From the NCBI GenBank assembly GCA_020635955.1, contig JACJYW010000010.1, positions 1 through 64,000 on the forward strand: 64,000 nt of DNA. Reading direction: 5' to 3'. Made by a program: the position numbers and the translations under genes. The DNA is from Crocinitomicaceae bacterium (GTDB lineage: Bacteria; Bacteroidota; Bacteroidia; Flavobacteriales_D; Crocinitomicaceae). Positions within the stretch are counted from its first letter, which is position 1; every line of letters begins with the position of its first letter. Of the stretch, positions 48,573-58,500 are shown piece after piece. Under the pieces are notes generated by a model. That model searched no databases. It was not told where the DNA came from and saw only the letters and a program-made list of their open reading frames with translations.

Positions 48573-49193
48573 CTATTCAATGGTATGCGCATGTTTACTG
48601 GCATGGCCATTACCGTCAAAATAGTTATCGAGTATCGATTGCATTTGTTCCTTTCCTTCAACGATCTTTTCAATTTTTTTCCAAAGATCATCTTTGACCA
48701 ATTCTTTTAGTGGTTGATCAAGTGTAGGGATGCGATTAAAAACTTTTTTAATCTTATTATCCCAGATCTTATAGTACTTCAACAGGTCGTCAGGATAAAC
48801 AACTTTTCTTTTTGTTCCTTCATCAATTCCTCTAAAAGGATAAGGAATGTTGAGGTAACCGTAGTCGTCAGTTAATTGTTCTCCTGGTTGAATATCTCGG
48901 ATTGCAATCTCAAAGTCATAAGCTGTGGTCAAACAGTTCGAATTGAAACTGTGATTAACAAATCGGCCATTATCCCAGCAGAGAACAAAGTTTCCTTTGT
49001 TATTTCTGAAGGTGTAATAGTCAAGAATGTTTTGGTAAATAGGTTCTAGGGTTTGAAAGTCTAATGGTGTAAACTCTCTGTCTAACTTGTCTAAAACCCA
49101 GGTGATCGTTCCGGCCGGAATAAATTTAGTGGCCACTACGCCGTATCCTATTTCACTACTGATAAAGCGTAACTCGGTGTTAGGATGTATCAT
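48573..49193 (-). CDS. SET-domain protein (putative protein lysine methyltransferase)
   Basis: A 206-residue protein. The SET signatures are 'GYGVVATKFIPAGT' (start of SET), 'RFVNHSFNSNC' (NHS motif for SAM binding) and 'GEQLTDDYGY' (ELxxDY). An extra C-terminal segment (about 135-206) ends in His-rich 'GHASKHAHTIE'. The protein would transfer methyl groups from SAM to lysine; the substrate in this bacterium is unknown. The post-SET Cys cluster of eukaryotic enzymes is absent. It lies downstream of ppk2 (71-bp gap) and is followed by a terminator. Confidence 0.85.
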   Translation of the reverse strand: MIHPNTELRFISSEIGYGVVATKFIPAGTITWVLDKLDREFTPLDFQTLEPIYQNILDYYTFRNNKGNFVLCWDNGRFVNHSFNSNCLTTAYDFEIAIRDIQPGEQLTDDYGYLNIPYPFRGIDEGTKRKVVYPDDLLKYYKIWDNKIKKVFNRIPTLDQPLKELVKDDLWKKIEKIVEGKEQMQSILDNYFDGNGHASKHAHTIE

Positions 49194-49263
49194 TAATTGA
49201 TAATTATGTTCATTGCATTTTTTAAAACATAAAAACCAATTTAGGGAATGTTTGGATTCGTTG

Positions 49264-50013
49264 TTATACTTTCAAAAAATTTTCTACGCTAACAATTTCC
49301 ATATTAGGCTCAAGCCGTTCATTAGTAAGGCCTTTGTTGTGATATGGCACGTTATTCAAGACGTATCTCATGGCTTCTTTTCGGGCTAATTCTTTATTGT
49401 TTCCCTTGATCACTATCCAGGGAGCAATATCTGTTCCTGTGCGGTCAAACATTTGCAATTTAAAATGCGTAAAATCATCCCATTTCATTTGAGCCTGCAT
49501 ATCTACTGTACTTAATTTCCAGCTGATCAAAGGATTCACTTTTCGTTCTTCTAAACGCTTGTTTTGCTCATCACGGTCAATAGAGAACCACAATTTGAAA
49601 AGAATGATCCCGTCATCAATGAGCATTTTCTCAAGATTATTGACCTGTCCCATGAACAATTCATACTGATCTTCAGAGCAAAAACCCATTACCGGTTCAA
49701 CTACGGCTCTATTATACCAACTTCTGTCAAAGAAAACGATCTCTCCCGGATCAGGAAAGTGTTGAATATAGCGTTGGAAATACCATTGACCTTTTTCACG
49801 ATCAGTAGGCTTATTTAATGCGACAACACGATAATGTCTTGGATTGATGAAGCGAATAAAGCTCATAATAGCACCACCTTTACCGGCACTATCTCTTCCC
49901 TCGCAAATAACAATAAGTCGTTTTCCAGTTTCGATCAGCCAATTTTGCATGCGCACCATTTCGGTTTGCAAATTGATGTATTCCTGATCATGTTCGTAAG
50001 AGTGAAATTGCAT
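49264..50013 (-). CDS. ppk2: Polyphosphate kinase 2 family protein
   Basis: A 249-residue enzyme. It has Walker A 'CEGRDSAGKGGAIMSF' (about 39-54), Walker B-like 'FDRSWYNRAVVEPVMGF' and lid region 'EEQNKRLEERKVNPLISWKL' (read 'DEQNKRLEERKVNPL' in the protein). PPK2 transfers phosphate between polyphosphate and nucleoside diphosphates or monophosphates; single-domain proteins of this size are usually class I or III. It starts 21 bp after the stop of a SpoIIE-type phosphatase gene, so the pair may be co-transcribed. Cytoplasmic. Confidence 0.9.
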   Translation of the reverse strand: MQFHSYEHDQEYINLQTEMVRMQNWLIETGKRLIVICEGRDSAGKGGAIMSFIRFINPRHYRVVALNKPTDREKGQWYFQRYIQHFPDPGEIVFFDRSWYNRAVVEPVMGFCSEDQYELFMGQVNNLEKMLIDDGIILFKLWFSIDRDEQNKRLEERKVNPLISWKLSTVDMQAQMKWDDFTHFKLQMFDRTGTDIAPWIVIKGNNKELARKEAMRYVLNNVPYHNKGLTNERLEPNMEIVSVENFLKV

Positions 50014-50034
50014 AATATGAAGATATACAAATGT

Positions 50035-52134
50035 CTAAAATCTGACGCCAATTATACACACATCATCTACCTGCTCCAAACTGCCCATCCAGTCATCAAA
50101 AGTAGATTCGACGGTTTTAAATTGCGTTGACATATTTGCCTGTTTATTGGATAATAAAAGACGTTTCAAATTTGAAGACTTGAATTTTTTACCCTTTTCT
50201 CCTCCAAACTGATCTGCATAACCATCAGAGAAGATATATATCTGATCTCCTTTTGAAATTTCAATTGAATGAGAATCAAAAGGAATGGGAGAATCAAATT
50301 GGCCAATAGGCTGTTTATTTGCTTTTACCTCTTCCACTTCAGCTGAATCTTTACGAATGATCCATAATGGATTATGCGCTCCAGCAAATTTTAAAACAGA
50401 GTGAGAAGCAGAATGAGAATGAGGAGTTTCATTCTCGCTCTCCGCACTCGCTCCGAGCTCGAGTGAAACGAGAGCTATATCCATTCCGTCTTTTACTTCC
50501 TCTTCATTTTTATTCAATTCCTCCAGGATAATTTCCCTTGTTTTATCGAGGATCTTGCCAGGATCTCTCAAGCCATATTCTCGCACAGATCGATTCAAAG
50601 CATTGTGACACACAACTGAAACCATTGCACCTGGAACGCCATGACCGGTGCAATCAGCAACTGCAAATATGATCTGGTCATTTTCTTTAAACAACCAGTA
50701 AAAATCACCCGCCACAATATCTTTAGGTCGATAGAAAATAAAACTGTCCGGTAGGATCTGTTTGAACTTTTTTTCAGAAGGAAGGATGGCATTTTGAAAC
50801 CTTCTGGCGTAAATAATACTGTCTGTGATCTCAGCATTCTTGTAATCAACCAGCTCTTTTTGCAATCTAAGGTCATCCTTTTGTTTTTCGATTAGATCTT
50901 TTTGAGCTCGAATGATCTTAAATCGATTATAAAGGAAAATACTAAAGATCAGGAATCCTAAAAGTCCAATAGAAACAAAGGCAATGGTGATATTTCTAAT
51001 GTACTTATCCTTTGCAGCCTGTATTTGCTGGTTGTCCAGTTCTTGCTTATGCAACTCATCTGCTAATTGCGCTTGCCTTTCATAGTTATAACTCAGTTCT
51101 TTTTCTAAAAAGTTCCTTTGTTCATTCATATCCAGGAGAGAATCCTTCAAATGCACAAAGCGTTCATAGTAGATAAGTGCTGAATCTGTCATTTTTAAAC
51201 CTTTATATGAATCATAAAGACAACCACATGCATCTCTTTCCATGGGGTAAATATTCTGTTCAATACTTTCCAAATAGGCTTCATAACAGATCATTTTTGC
51301 TTGTTGAAATTCGGACATGCTATTATAGACAAGACCTATGTTGCTTTTAGCATTCAATACAAAATTTCTGTTACCGATAGATTCAAAGTACTCCATGGCT
51401 TTTCTTGATCGTTGGATAGATTGCAGATAGTAAGAACCTGCCACGTATGCGTTACCACCATTTTCAATTACTGAATCTCCCTGAATGGAATAGACATAAC
51501 CCATGTTACCATTAACCACAGATATGCCATGCTGATCATCAACTTCCTTCAAATGTTTAAGCGCTTGCTCATAGGTGTCGAGTGATTTTTGCAGCATGAA
51601 TAGTTGGCCATAAATATTTCCCAGGTTACTATATGCCATTCCTATTTTTTGATGATCCCCCAGTTTTTTGGTTATGATCAATGATTTTGTATGATATTCC
51701 AGGGCTTTTTCAAAATCTTCCTGGCGCTCCATAATCTGACCCATGCTATTATAGGCACTTGCAATACCTGTTTGATCTTCTAGTTCCTCAGCAAGGGTTA
51801 AAGCGTCCTGGGCAGCATCCAAAGCCAAAGGATAATTTCCCTGGGTACGGTAAGTGCCTGCCATCAACATATATGTTTGAATATGAATGGGGTCTTTATT
51901 ATCATCTGCCAGATCAACTAATTGCTTAAGAATCACAATAGCGGTATCCGGATTGACATTTTTATAGGCCCGTGCGATTTCCTGACCGGCTTTTACTCTT
52001 TCAATCAGTTCAATGGTTGAATTGTTCCAAACTGCATTGAGTGAATCTAAGGCATCATGCTTTTTGTTTTTTTGGCCAACAGCTTGAAAAGCAAGGAGCA
52101 GCAGGAATACTATATGAACTGAAGGTTTTATCAT
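50035..52134 (-). CDS. TPR-SpoIIE/PP2C-type serine phosphatase (paralogue 2)
   Basis: A 699-residue protein with the same plan as paralogue 1. It has a signal peptide (1-20), TPRs (about 60-345; 'GIASAYNSMGQIMERQEDFE', 'KIGMAYSNLGNIYGQLFML'), a coiled coil, one membrane helix (about 385-405, 'ITIAFVSIGLLGFLIFSIF') and a SpoIIE domain (about 455-699). The latter keeps 'AGDFYW', 'ADCTGHGVPGAMVS', 'DGMDIALVSLE', 'FSDGYADQFGG' and 'DDVCIIGVRF'. The loop 'ESENETPHSHSASHS' in the phosphatase domain corresponds to that of paralogue 1 but is longer. ppk2 follows at 21 bp. The TPRs likely sense a periplasmic ligand or partner; none is proven. Confidence 0.9.
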   Translation of the reverse strand: MIKPSVHIVFLLLLAFQAVGQKNKKHDALDSLNAVWNNSTIELIERVKAGQEIARAYKNVNPDTAIVILKQLVDLADDNKDPIHIQTYMLMAGTYRTQGNYPLALDAAQDALTLAEELEDQTGIASAYNSMGQIMERQEDFEKALEYHTKSLIITKKLGDHQKIGMAYSNLGNIYGQLFMLQKSLDTYEQALKHLKEVDDQHGISVVNGNMGYVYSIQGDSVIENGGNAYVAGSYYLQSIQRSRKAMEYFESIGNRNFVLNAKSNIGLVYNSMSEFQQAKMICYEAYLESIEQNIYPMERDACGCLYDSYKGLKMTDSALIYYERFVHLKDSLLDMNEQRNFLEKELSYNYERQAQLADELHKQELDNQQIQAAKDKYIRNITIAFVSIGLLGFLIFSIFLYNRFKIIRAQKDLIEKQKDDLRLQKELVDYKNAEITDSIIYARRFQNAILPSEKKFKQILPDSFIFYRPKDIVAGDFYWLFKENDQIIFAVADCTGHGVPGAMVSVVCHNALNRSVREYGLRDPGKILDKTREIILEELNKNEEEVKDGMDIALVSLELGASAESENETPHSHSASHSVLKFAGAHNPLWIIRKDSAEVEEVKANKQPIGQFDSPIPFDSHSIEISKGDQIYIFSDGYADQFGGEKGKKFKSSNLKRLLLSNKQANMSTQFKTVESTFDDWMGSLEQVDDVCIIGVRF

Positions 52135-52252
52135 TTAATTGATCCAATCAATTAGACTGGATTTGAAAGGTGCAATTTTCGTGAATTTTCTATTACTTCT
52201 GTAAAAATAGTTGAAACAGATTTTTATTAACTCTCAATTGTACTTTAATTGG

Positions 52253-52579
52253 TCAGAGATCTGCGATCAATTTTTTAAAACTTTCCGCACCAGCTAAATT
52301 GTGAGGTCTTCCATCATACATATTCGCTAGCGGAATGGCACTGTCCAGCATATTTGATTTAAAAGAAGGATACTTTTTGAAGATAGGTATGAATTGATCG
52401 AATAATGCTTTATCAAAGCTTTTATGCAATCCGATATTACCACTTACGAAACCGTCTAGCAAGTATTCAAAATAACACATGGCTTCAAAGTCATCTTGAT
52501 CTACCTTGAGGTTTTGTGACTTCAAAAAATGATGGACCGGGTCTTGAAATATCTTGGATAAGTAGTCAGGAGATGTCAT
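52253..52579 (-). CDS. Hypothetical cytoplasmic protein
   Basis: A 108-residue protein with no signal peptide or membrane segment. It is helical, with 'DDFEAMCYFEYLLDGF' and 'FDQFIPIFKKYPSFKSNM'. No family recognised. It lies between SpoIIE paralogue 2 and a secreted hypothetical on the same strand. Confidence 0.6.
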   Translation of the reverse strand: MTSPDYLSKIFQDPVHHFLKSQNLKVDQDDFEAMCYFEYLLDGFVSGNIGLHKSFDKALFDQFIPIFKKYPSFKSNMLDSAIPLANMYDGRPHNLAGAESFKKLIADL

Positions 52580-52603
52580 ATTCAGAAAATAATCAATACT
52601 AGT

Positions 52604-52999
52604 TTAACGTAATTCCTGGATCTTAAGACCATTGGGAATAGCAAAGATCTTTAGTTTTTTTTCTTTAGGATCCAGATTCTTTTCAGGCAAATTTCCGCCA
52701 TATCCACCTTTTATATGGGTATAATTCACGATCATGATGGAATCATTTTCCCATTTGTAATGACCTATCCATTCTTTACGCATACAACCGCACATATCTG
52801 TACAAGAAGAAAATATGATCTTATTACCGGCTTTGAATTCATAATATCTGGCTATATCTGCCCTATCAATGGATCGGTAATATTTACCCTGATTGCTATG
52901 ATACCATTTGCCCATAATGCTGGGTTTTGGTAAGACCATTGAGGCGCCAGCCAAGTAAATTGATGCTAAAAGAATGATATTCAATAGAATATGTTTCAT
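52604..52999 (-). CDS. Small secreted hypothetical protein
   Basis: A 131-residue protein with a signal peptide ('ILLNIILLASIYLAGASM'). The mature part has 'GKWYHSNQGKYYRSID', 'IIFSSCTDMCGCMRKEWIGH' and 'YKWENDSIMIVNY', a pattern of small lipocalin-like beta barrels with a C-x3-C-x-C cluster that may hold disulfides. No known family could be named. It is separated from the downstream gene by 24 bp, so the two may share a transcript. Confidence 0.65.
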   Translation of the reverse strand: MKHILLNIILLASIYLAGASMVLPKPSIMGKWYHSNQGKYYRSIDRADIARYYEFKAGNKIIFSSCTDMCGCMRKEWIGHYKWENDSIMIVNYTHIKGGYGGNLPEKNLDPKEKKLKIFAIPNGLKIQELR

Positions 53000-53089
53000 G
53001 AAGGTAATAAAAAGTCTATTTGCCCGCCATAGCCCATAATTTAGAACGATTATGAACTATAGAAAAGGTGTACAACAAGTTTCATTAAT

Positions 53090-53103
53090 CTATAAATTTA
53101 TAG
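53090..53103. promoter_or_regulatory. 14-bp perfect palindrome upstream of a T9SS cargo gene
   Basis: CTATAAATTTATAG lies 20 bp before the ATG at 53124. It could be an operator near a promoter, but an AT-only palindrome core has a high chance background in this genome. Confidence 0.25.
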
Positions 53104-53123
53104 AGAATTGAAAAACTACTTCC

Positions 53124-53924
53124 ATGAAAAAATTGCTCAACAGACCATTGCTGTGGGTCGTCCTGCTTGTTGCTGCAAGCGCTCAATCACAAACACCCGG
53201 ATTACTCACTTTTTCGTTTACACAAACTGCCCACACTTCTTATGTTGGCACAAAGAATGTTCTTGCCGTTTGGATTGAAGATAACAACGGAAATTTTGTA
53301 AAATCACTAGCACGTTATGCGGGATCTGGAACCAGTGACCATCTTCCTACCTGGGCTGTAAATTCAGGTGGGTCTTCATGGAACTGTATGTCTTCAGCAT
53401 GTAATACCGTGGATGCCGTGACCGGACCAACGTTGAGTAGTTTTTCAACGCGTAGTTTTGCCTGGAATGGTGCAGATGTTAATGAGACGGTGGTAGCAGA
53501 CGGCACCTATAAAGTGTTGATTGAAGAGTGTTGGAACCATGGAACAAGCAATAAAACAGTAAGGACCTTTACATTCAGTAAAGGAGCAACTATAGATGAT
53601 CAAACGCCTGCAGATGATGGGAATTTTACTTCACTATCACTTGTGTGGACACCAAATGCTGTTGGCTTGTCAGAATTGAAGGGTCCTATTAAAGTAAATA
53701 TCTATCCGAACCCATCAACGGATGGAATATTAACCTTGACGTTTGAAAATGCTATTTCCTGGAATATATATACAGAAACAGGTCGATTGTTAAGAACAGA
53801 GGTATTTACACATCCATCATCTACTGAGCAATTGGATCTATCTGGATTCTCCAATGGTACTTATATAGTTGTTGTATCTAATGGTAAAGAAACCTTGAGC
53901 AATAGGGTCTTATTGAAAAAGTAG
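53124..53924 (+). CDS. Secreted DUF2271-like protein with T9SS type A sorting domain
   Basis: A 266-residue protein with a signal peptide ('LLWVVLLVAASAQSQ'). The first domain (about 25-165) has 'KNVLAVWIEDNNGNFVKSLA', 'AWNGADVNE' and 'VVADGTYKVLIEE', matching the DUF2271 periplasmic family. The C-terminal 75 residues form a type A sorting domain: 'IKVNIYPNPSTDGILTLTFE' and 'GTYIVVVSNGKETLSNRVLL'. The product is therefore exported by T9SS to the surface or medium. No enzyme function is evident. It is convergent with the downstream outer-membrane gene, with only 3 bp between stops. Confidence 0.8.
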   Translation: MKKLLNRPLLWVVLLVAASAQSQTPGLLTFSFTQTAHTSYVGTKNVLAVWIEDNNGNFVKSLARYAGSGTSDHLPTWAVNSGGSSWNCMSSACNTVDAVTGPTLSSFSTRSFAWNGADVNETVVADGTYKVLIEECWNHGTSNKTVRTFTFSKGATIDDQTPADDGNFTSLSLVWTPNAVGLSELKGPIKVNIYPNPSTDGILTLTFENAISWNIYTETGRLLRTEVFTHPSSTEQLDLSGFSNGTYIVVVSNGKETLSNRVLLKK

Positions 53925-53927
53925 GGG

Positions 53928-55307
53928 CTATTTCTTTTGCATTAATCGATAATTCAACCCAAATGCAATAGATGCGTTATTTGATAAATATGGATTTGCC
54001 ATTTGCCATCCTCTGGATTTGTATGACAAGTCTAGAGATAATTGAAAGTGATCAAATATGCAATAGTTGAATTTAGTTGAAATTGATCCCCCAACACGTG
54101 TAGAATTTGACCAAAAGTCAGTGGGTTGGTTCCAGATCTGGAATTGAGAATTCATTGAAATTTTTTCGCTCAGTTCAAAATTGTAAAGTCCCATTTCCAA
54201 TCCTAATCCTGTTGTTTGGCTATTATTAAAGGTGTTTACGCCTAGAAGAAGATCGTATTTTTTGTATTTGAATGGCAAATAACCGGAAATGGCATTTCCA
54301 AAATGGGTTGGAGCATATTGAGCAAATACATTGAAGGATATATCGGGGTTGATCCTGATCTTATTTACCATAAAAATAGCGGGATTAATAAAGTTCAAAA
54401 GTGACAGATCTTTCTGTTTGCGAAGGTATTGCTGCGCGTCATTAGATAGATCTGAAAAACCTACTCTTCTGTTGATGCCCTCACCATTCGGAAAAGAATC
54501 ACGAATACCATATGGTACTTCAGGATTGTACATATCAAAAGCCCATGCAGTGAGATCGGCCCCAGCGTAATCCCTCAATTTGGGGTCTGGATCTTCAAAT
54601 TGTGGAGCCACTATTTTCACCGTATCTGAAAATGAACTTGTAGAGAATCTGAAATAATTGAAAACATAATAAGCATTATACAACAATAGAGGATTCTTAT
54701 AGAAAACCCTATCAGCATAAGAGTCTTCTATGGTGATCTTTTGATTCGAACATACTTCATATTGAACACCTGCAACGTAAGAGTAAAGGAGTTGGTCAAT
54801 GTTGTTTTGCTTTAGTTCAGTTAATGACTCGTCAGAAACGCCATATACTGTTCCATCCCAACGGTGAAATAACCAGTTACCGTTTTTAGAGGAAATATTT
54901 GCAACCCCCAGCGTTGTTCTATGGAATTCTTCATGTGCCCAAACTCCAAGAGGTATTGGCAGTTCACTTCCGTAGTAAGAAAATCCGAGTCCTACACCAT
55001 ATTTGAAGAACTTATTTGATATAGATCGCCATTTGGGAGTAGGTCCAACCTTTTTATTGAAAATCTTATTTCCAAGTGCATCAATTCCCCAAAATCCAAG
55101 TTCATATAGATCCGTACTCCACTCAACAGATTGCTTCATTGAAGGATAATTCTGTGGCAGGCTCACATTTTGAGGAAGATCGATCAATGGAACGTTCAAA
55201 TTCAATTTTACCGGAAGACTATCTTGTGCTTGAACTACTGATTGATTGAAAAGGCATAGCAGGAGAATATAGCTGATAGGGGATTTATGGAATTGTACAA
55301 ATTTCAT
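53928..55307 (-). CDS. Outer-membrane protein with HExxH motif
   Basis: The start is placed at the ATG giving the signal peptide 'MKFVQFHKSPISYILLLCLF'; an upstream ATG (55325) adds six residues. The N-terminal half (about 80-280) contains 'GVWAHEEFHRTTLGVA', where HEEFH fits the HExxH zinc-binding motif. The C-terminal third has alternating beta strands ending 'IAFGLNYRLMQKK', as expected for an outer-membrane barrel. A membrane-associated metallopeptidase is possible, but the third ligand is not evident and HExxH can occur by chance. No known family was recognised. Confidence 0.65.
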   Translation of the reverse strand: MKFVQFHKSPISYILLLCLFNQSVVQAQDSLPVKLNLNVPLIDLPQNVSLPQNYPSMKQSVEWSTDLYELGFWGIDALGNKIFNKKVGPTPKWRSISNKFFKYGVGLGFSYYGSELPIPLGVWAHEEFHRTTLGVANISSKNGNWLFHRWDGTVYGVSDESLTELKQNNIDQLLYSYVAGVQYEVCSNQKITIEDSYADRVFYKNPLLLYNAYYVFNYFRFSTSSFSDTVKIVAPQFEDPDPKLRDYAGADLTAWAFDMYNPEVPYGIRDSFPNGEGINRRVGFSDLSNDAQQYLRKQKDLSLLNFINPAIFMVNKIRINPDISFNVFAQYAPTHFGNAISGYLPFKYKKYDLLLGVNTFNNSQTTGLGLEMGLYNFELSEKISMNSQFQIWNQPTDFWSNSTRVGGSISTKFNYCIFDHFQLSLDLSYKSRGWQMANPYLSNNASIAFGLNYRLMQKK

Positions 55308-55487
55308 TTTGAATCTATTTAACACTAGACAATTGTGTCAATAAAAACCCCTATTGGATCGATAAATTAGTTAATGTCACGCTTACAAAAAAAGCATTTA
55401 CACCGTAGTTGAATAAACCGTTTGAATTATGATCTAATTCCTATCACCCATAGACGGGCTTAGGGTAAGCTACATAAATAGCTGAAT

Positions 55488-55517
55488 TTATATCCTCACT
55501 CCGATTATACAAACCAT
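55488..55517 (-). pseudogene. Relic of a SpoIIE gene 3' end
   Basis: On the minus strand this reads V-C-I-I-G-V-R-I-stop, like the tail of the SpoIIE-type proteins, 61 bp beyond the true stop of paralogue 3. Similarity is limited to about eight codons. Confidence 0.45.
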
Positions 55518-55548
55518 GCTGGATCTTGGTGGCTGCATCTGGAGTTCG

Positions 55549-58500
55549 CTATACACGAACACCGATTACGCACACATCATCCAGCTGCTCCAAATTCCCT
55601 CTCCATTTTTCAAATGCTTCGTCAATGAGCTCTTTTTGTCTATCCATGGATTCATTTTGAACGGATAGCAATAGTTCTTTAAAATTGGATGCTTTGAATT
55701 TCTTGCCTTTTTCTCCCCCAAACTGATCGGCAAAACCATCAGAAAATATATAAAAAGTATCACCCGGATTTAATTCAATCCTATGCGAAGTGAATGGCTT
55801 AGCTTCTGCAAATCTGCCAATGGGTTGTTTATCGGCTTTGATCTCCTCAATCTCTGCTCCCCCATTTCTTATGATCCAAAGCGGATTGTGTGCGCCTGCA
55901 TACTTGAGGGAAGCTTTCGCTTGTCCTTCGACAGGCTCAGGATGACGCTCAAGTGAACAAAGTGCGATATCCATTCCGTCTTTCACTTCCTCTTCAGATT
56001 TTTCAAATTCTTGAATGACAATTTTTCTTGTTTTGTCGAGTATCTTTCCAGGATCCGTAATACCATGTTCCCTGACAGAACGATTTAATCCATTATTGCA
56101 AATAACAGATACCATTGCACCCGGGACACCATGACCCGTACAATCTGCAGCTGCAAAAAGAATTTTACCATCCTTTTGCTCCAACCAATAAAAATCTCCT
56201 GCAACAATGTCTTTTGGTTTATACAAGATGAAAGATTTTGTCAGATATTCCTTCACGATTTTTTGAGGAGGTAAAATAGCTGATTGAATGCGCTTTGCAT
56301 AGGTTATACTATCTGTGATCTCTTTATGTGCTTCTTCGATAAGGAATTTTTGATGTTCGGTTTCAATTTGCTTTTGCTGTATTTCATGGGTAGCATTGGC
56401 AACTTCGGTTTCTAGTTCTTTTTGTCTTTTTTCAAATTTAATGGTACGCCATTTCATGAGTAGCCATAAAATGATCAAACCGATAATAATATAGGATACT
56501 ACAGCCCACCAGCTATACCACCAGGGTGGACGAATTTTGAAAGAAAATACTACGGGTTCACTCCAATCCCCGCTTTCTCCAATGGCACAAACTTTGAATT
56601 TATATGAGCCATGATCCAGATTTCTATATTCTGCTTTACTTTGCTCTGATGGTTTGCTCCAATGTTCGTTCAGTCCCTCTAATTTGTAACTGTACATGAT
56701 CTTGTGTGGTGCATGCCAATCAATGGCGTGAAAATGAAAGGTTAGGTGATTTAGTTGATGTTCCAGTTCCAGCTCGGAAGGATAATTGCTATATGATCCA
56801 ATTTCGCCAAAGCTTATTTTATCGTTCAAGCTATCTCCCAGATTTCTGAAATCAAAAGGAGATTCGTTAATATCAAGAGTAGTTAAACTCACTTCGGGGG
56901 GGGATCCGGCTAACTCAAAGGTATTGAGGTCCATGTGTTCAAGGCCATTCAGTGTGCCTACCCATAATTTGTTATGACTATCGATCAATAACTGGTTGAG
57001 AAATACGTTTTCCATTTTCAAACCGTCTCTTCGGTGAAGACTAAAGATCTTATAGTTTGAAGAGTTTTTTTTCTGAATCACATTCAAACCATGACTTGTC
57101 CCCAGCCAGATTTTTCCATCTTTATCAATTTCAATGGCCTTAATAGCATTTTCACATAAACCGTTCTTTTGCGTAAAATGGGTAAAGTGTTGTCCGTCAA
57201 ACTTATCCAAACCATAAACTGTTCCTATCCAGAGGTTTCCTTCTTTGTCTTCCTTTACATTGAAAACGACATTGCTGAGTAGCCCCTCTCGTTCAGTATA
57301 GTTTATAATATGTTGTCCGTCAAATTTGGTTAACCCCTGCATGGTGGCAAACCAAATGTTACCTTCATGATCTTCTTCTATATCATATACAATGCTATTG
57401 GGTAATCCGTCTTTTTCAGAGAAATGGGTAAGGCTATCATTTTTAAATCGCCAAACCCCTGCATAGCAGCTTGCCCAAATGTTTCCTTTGCTATCTTCGA
57501 TCAATGCAAATATGTTGTTGCTAAAAGCACTTTCATCTATGCGTAAAGTCAGGAATTTATCACCGTCAAAGTAGTCAATGCCATAATGCGTTCCAAAATA
57601 AAAATGATCATTGGCATCCTTTACAACTTTTGAAACCCTGTTGGTATATAAACCTGATGATTTGTTGTAAAGATGATAGACTTCTCCATCAAATTTGCAT
57701 GCCCCAAAATCAGAACCTATCCAGATATTTCCATCTTTGTCTTCTGAAATCCCAATGATGTTGTTGTCATGTACCCCTTCAAGTGAATAGCTATATTCAA
57801 AGGATCTTTTGTCAATAATGTTAATGCCTTCATTGGTACAAATCCAGATGGAATTTTCAAATTCGTTCAGGTCATTGATTCTATTATTGCTTAAACCTTC
57901 ATTTTGTGTAATGGTAGAATATTTTCCATCTTTTAATTCAACTAACCCCAAGGATGTCCCTATCCAAAGTGAGCCATCTTCATCTTCCATTAGACAGTTA
58001 ATACCGTAGTTGGCAAAAGGAAAATTGGGATAGATGGTAATTGAATCTCCCTGTATATAGTTCAAACCAGAGGTACTACCAATCCATACCTTACCGTCTT
58101 TTGAAGCCGTGATCGCACGTACAATTCTGTTGTTTAATCCAGCTTGTGAATTATAGGTTGTAAAATTAGTTCCATCAAATTTCGTTGCGCCTTGTTCTGT
58201 TCCAATCCATATATTCCCTTTATGATCAGCAGCTAAGGCTTGTACAAAATTGTTTGGTAATCCTTCATTTGTTGTATAGCAGGTAAAGTTCTCGCCATCA
58301 AATTTGCAGGCACCAATTTGATTCGTGGCCAGCCAAATATTGCCCTGTTCATCTTCAGTTATTAAACGGATGAATATACCCGACTTAATGCCAGGTATTG
58401 CATATTCTATAAATGTATCTCCATTGTATTTAAGTAGACCCTTTTCAGTGCTGATCCATATATTTTCTTTACTGTCTTTACATAACTCGTATCCATAAAC

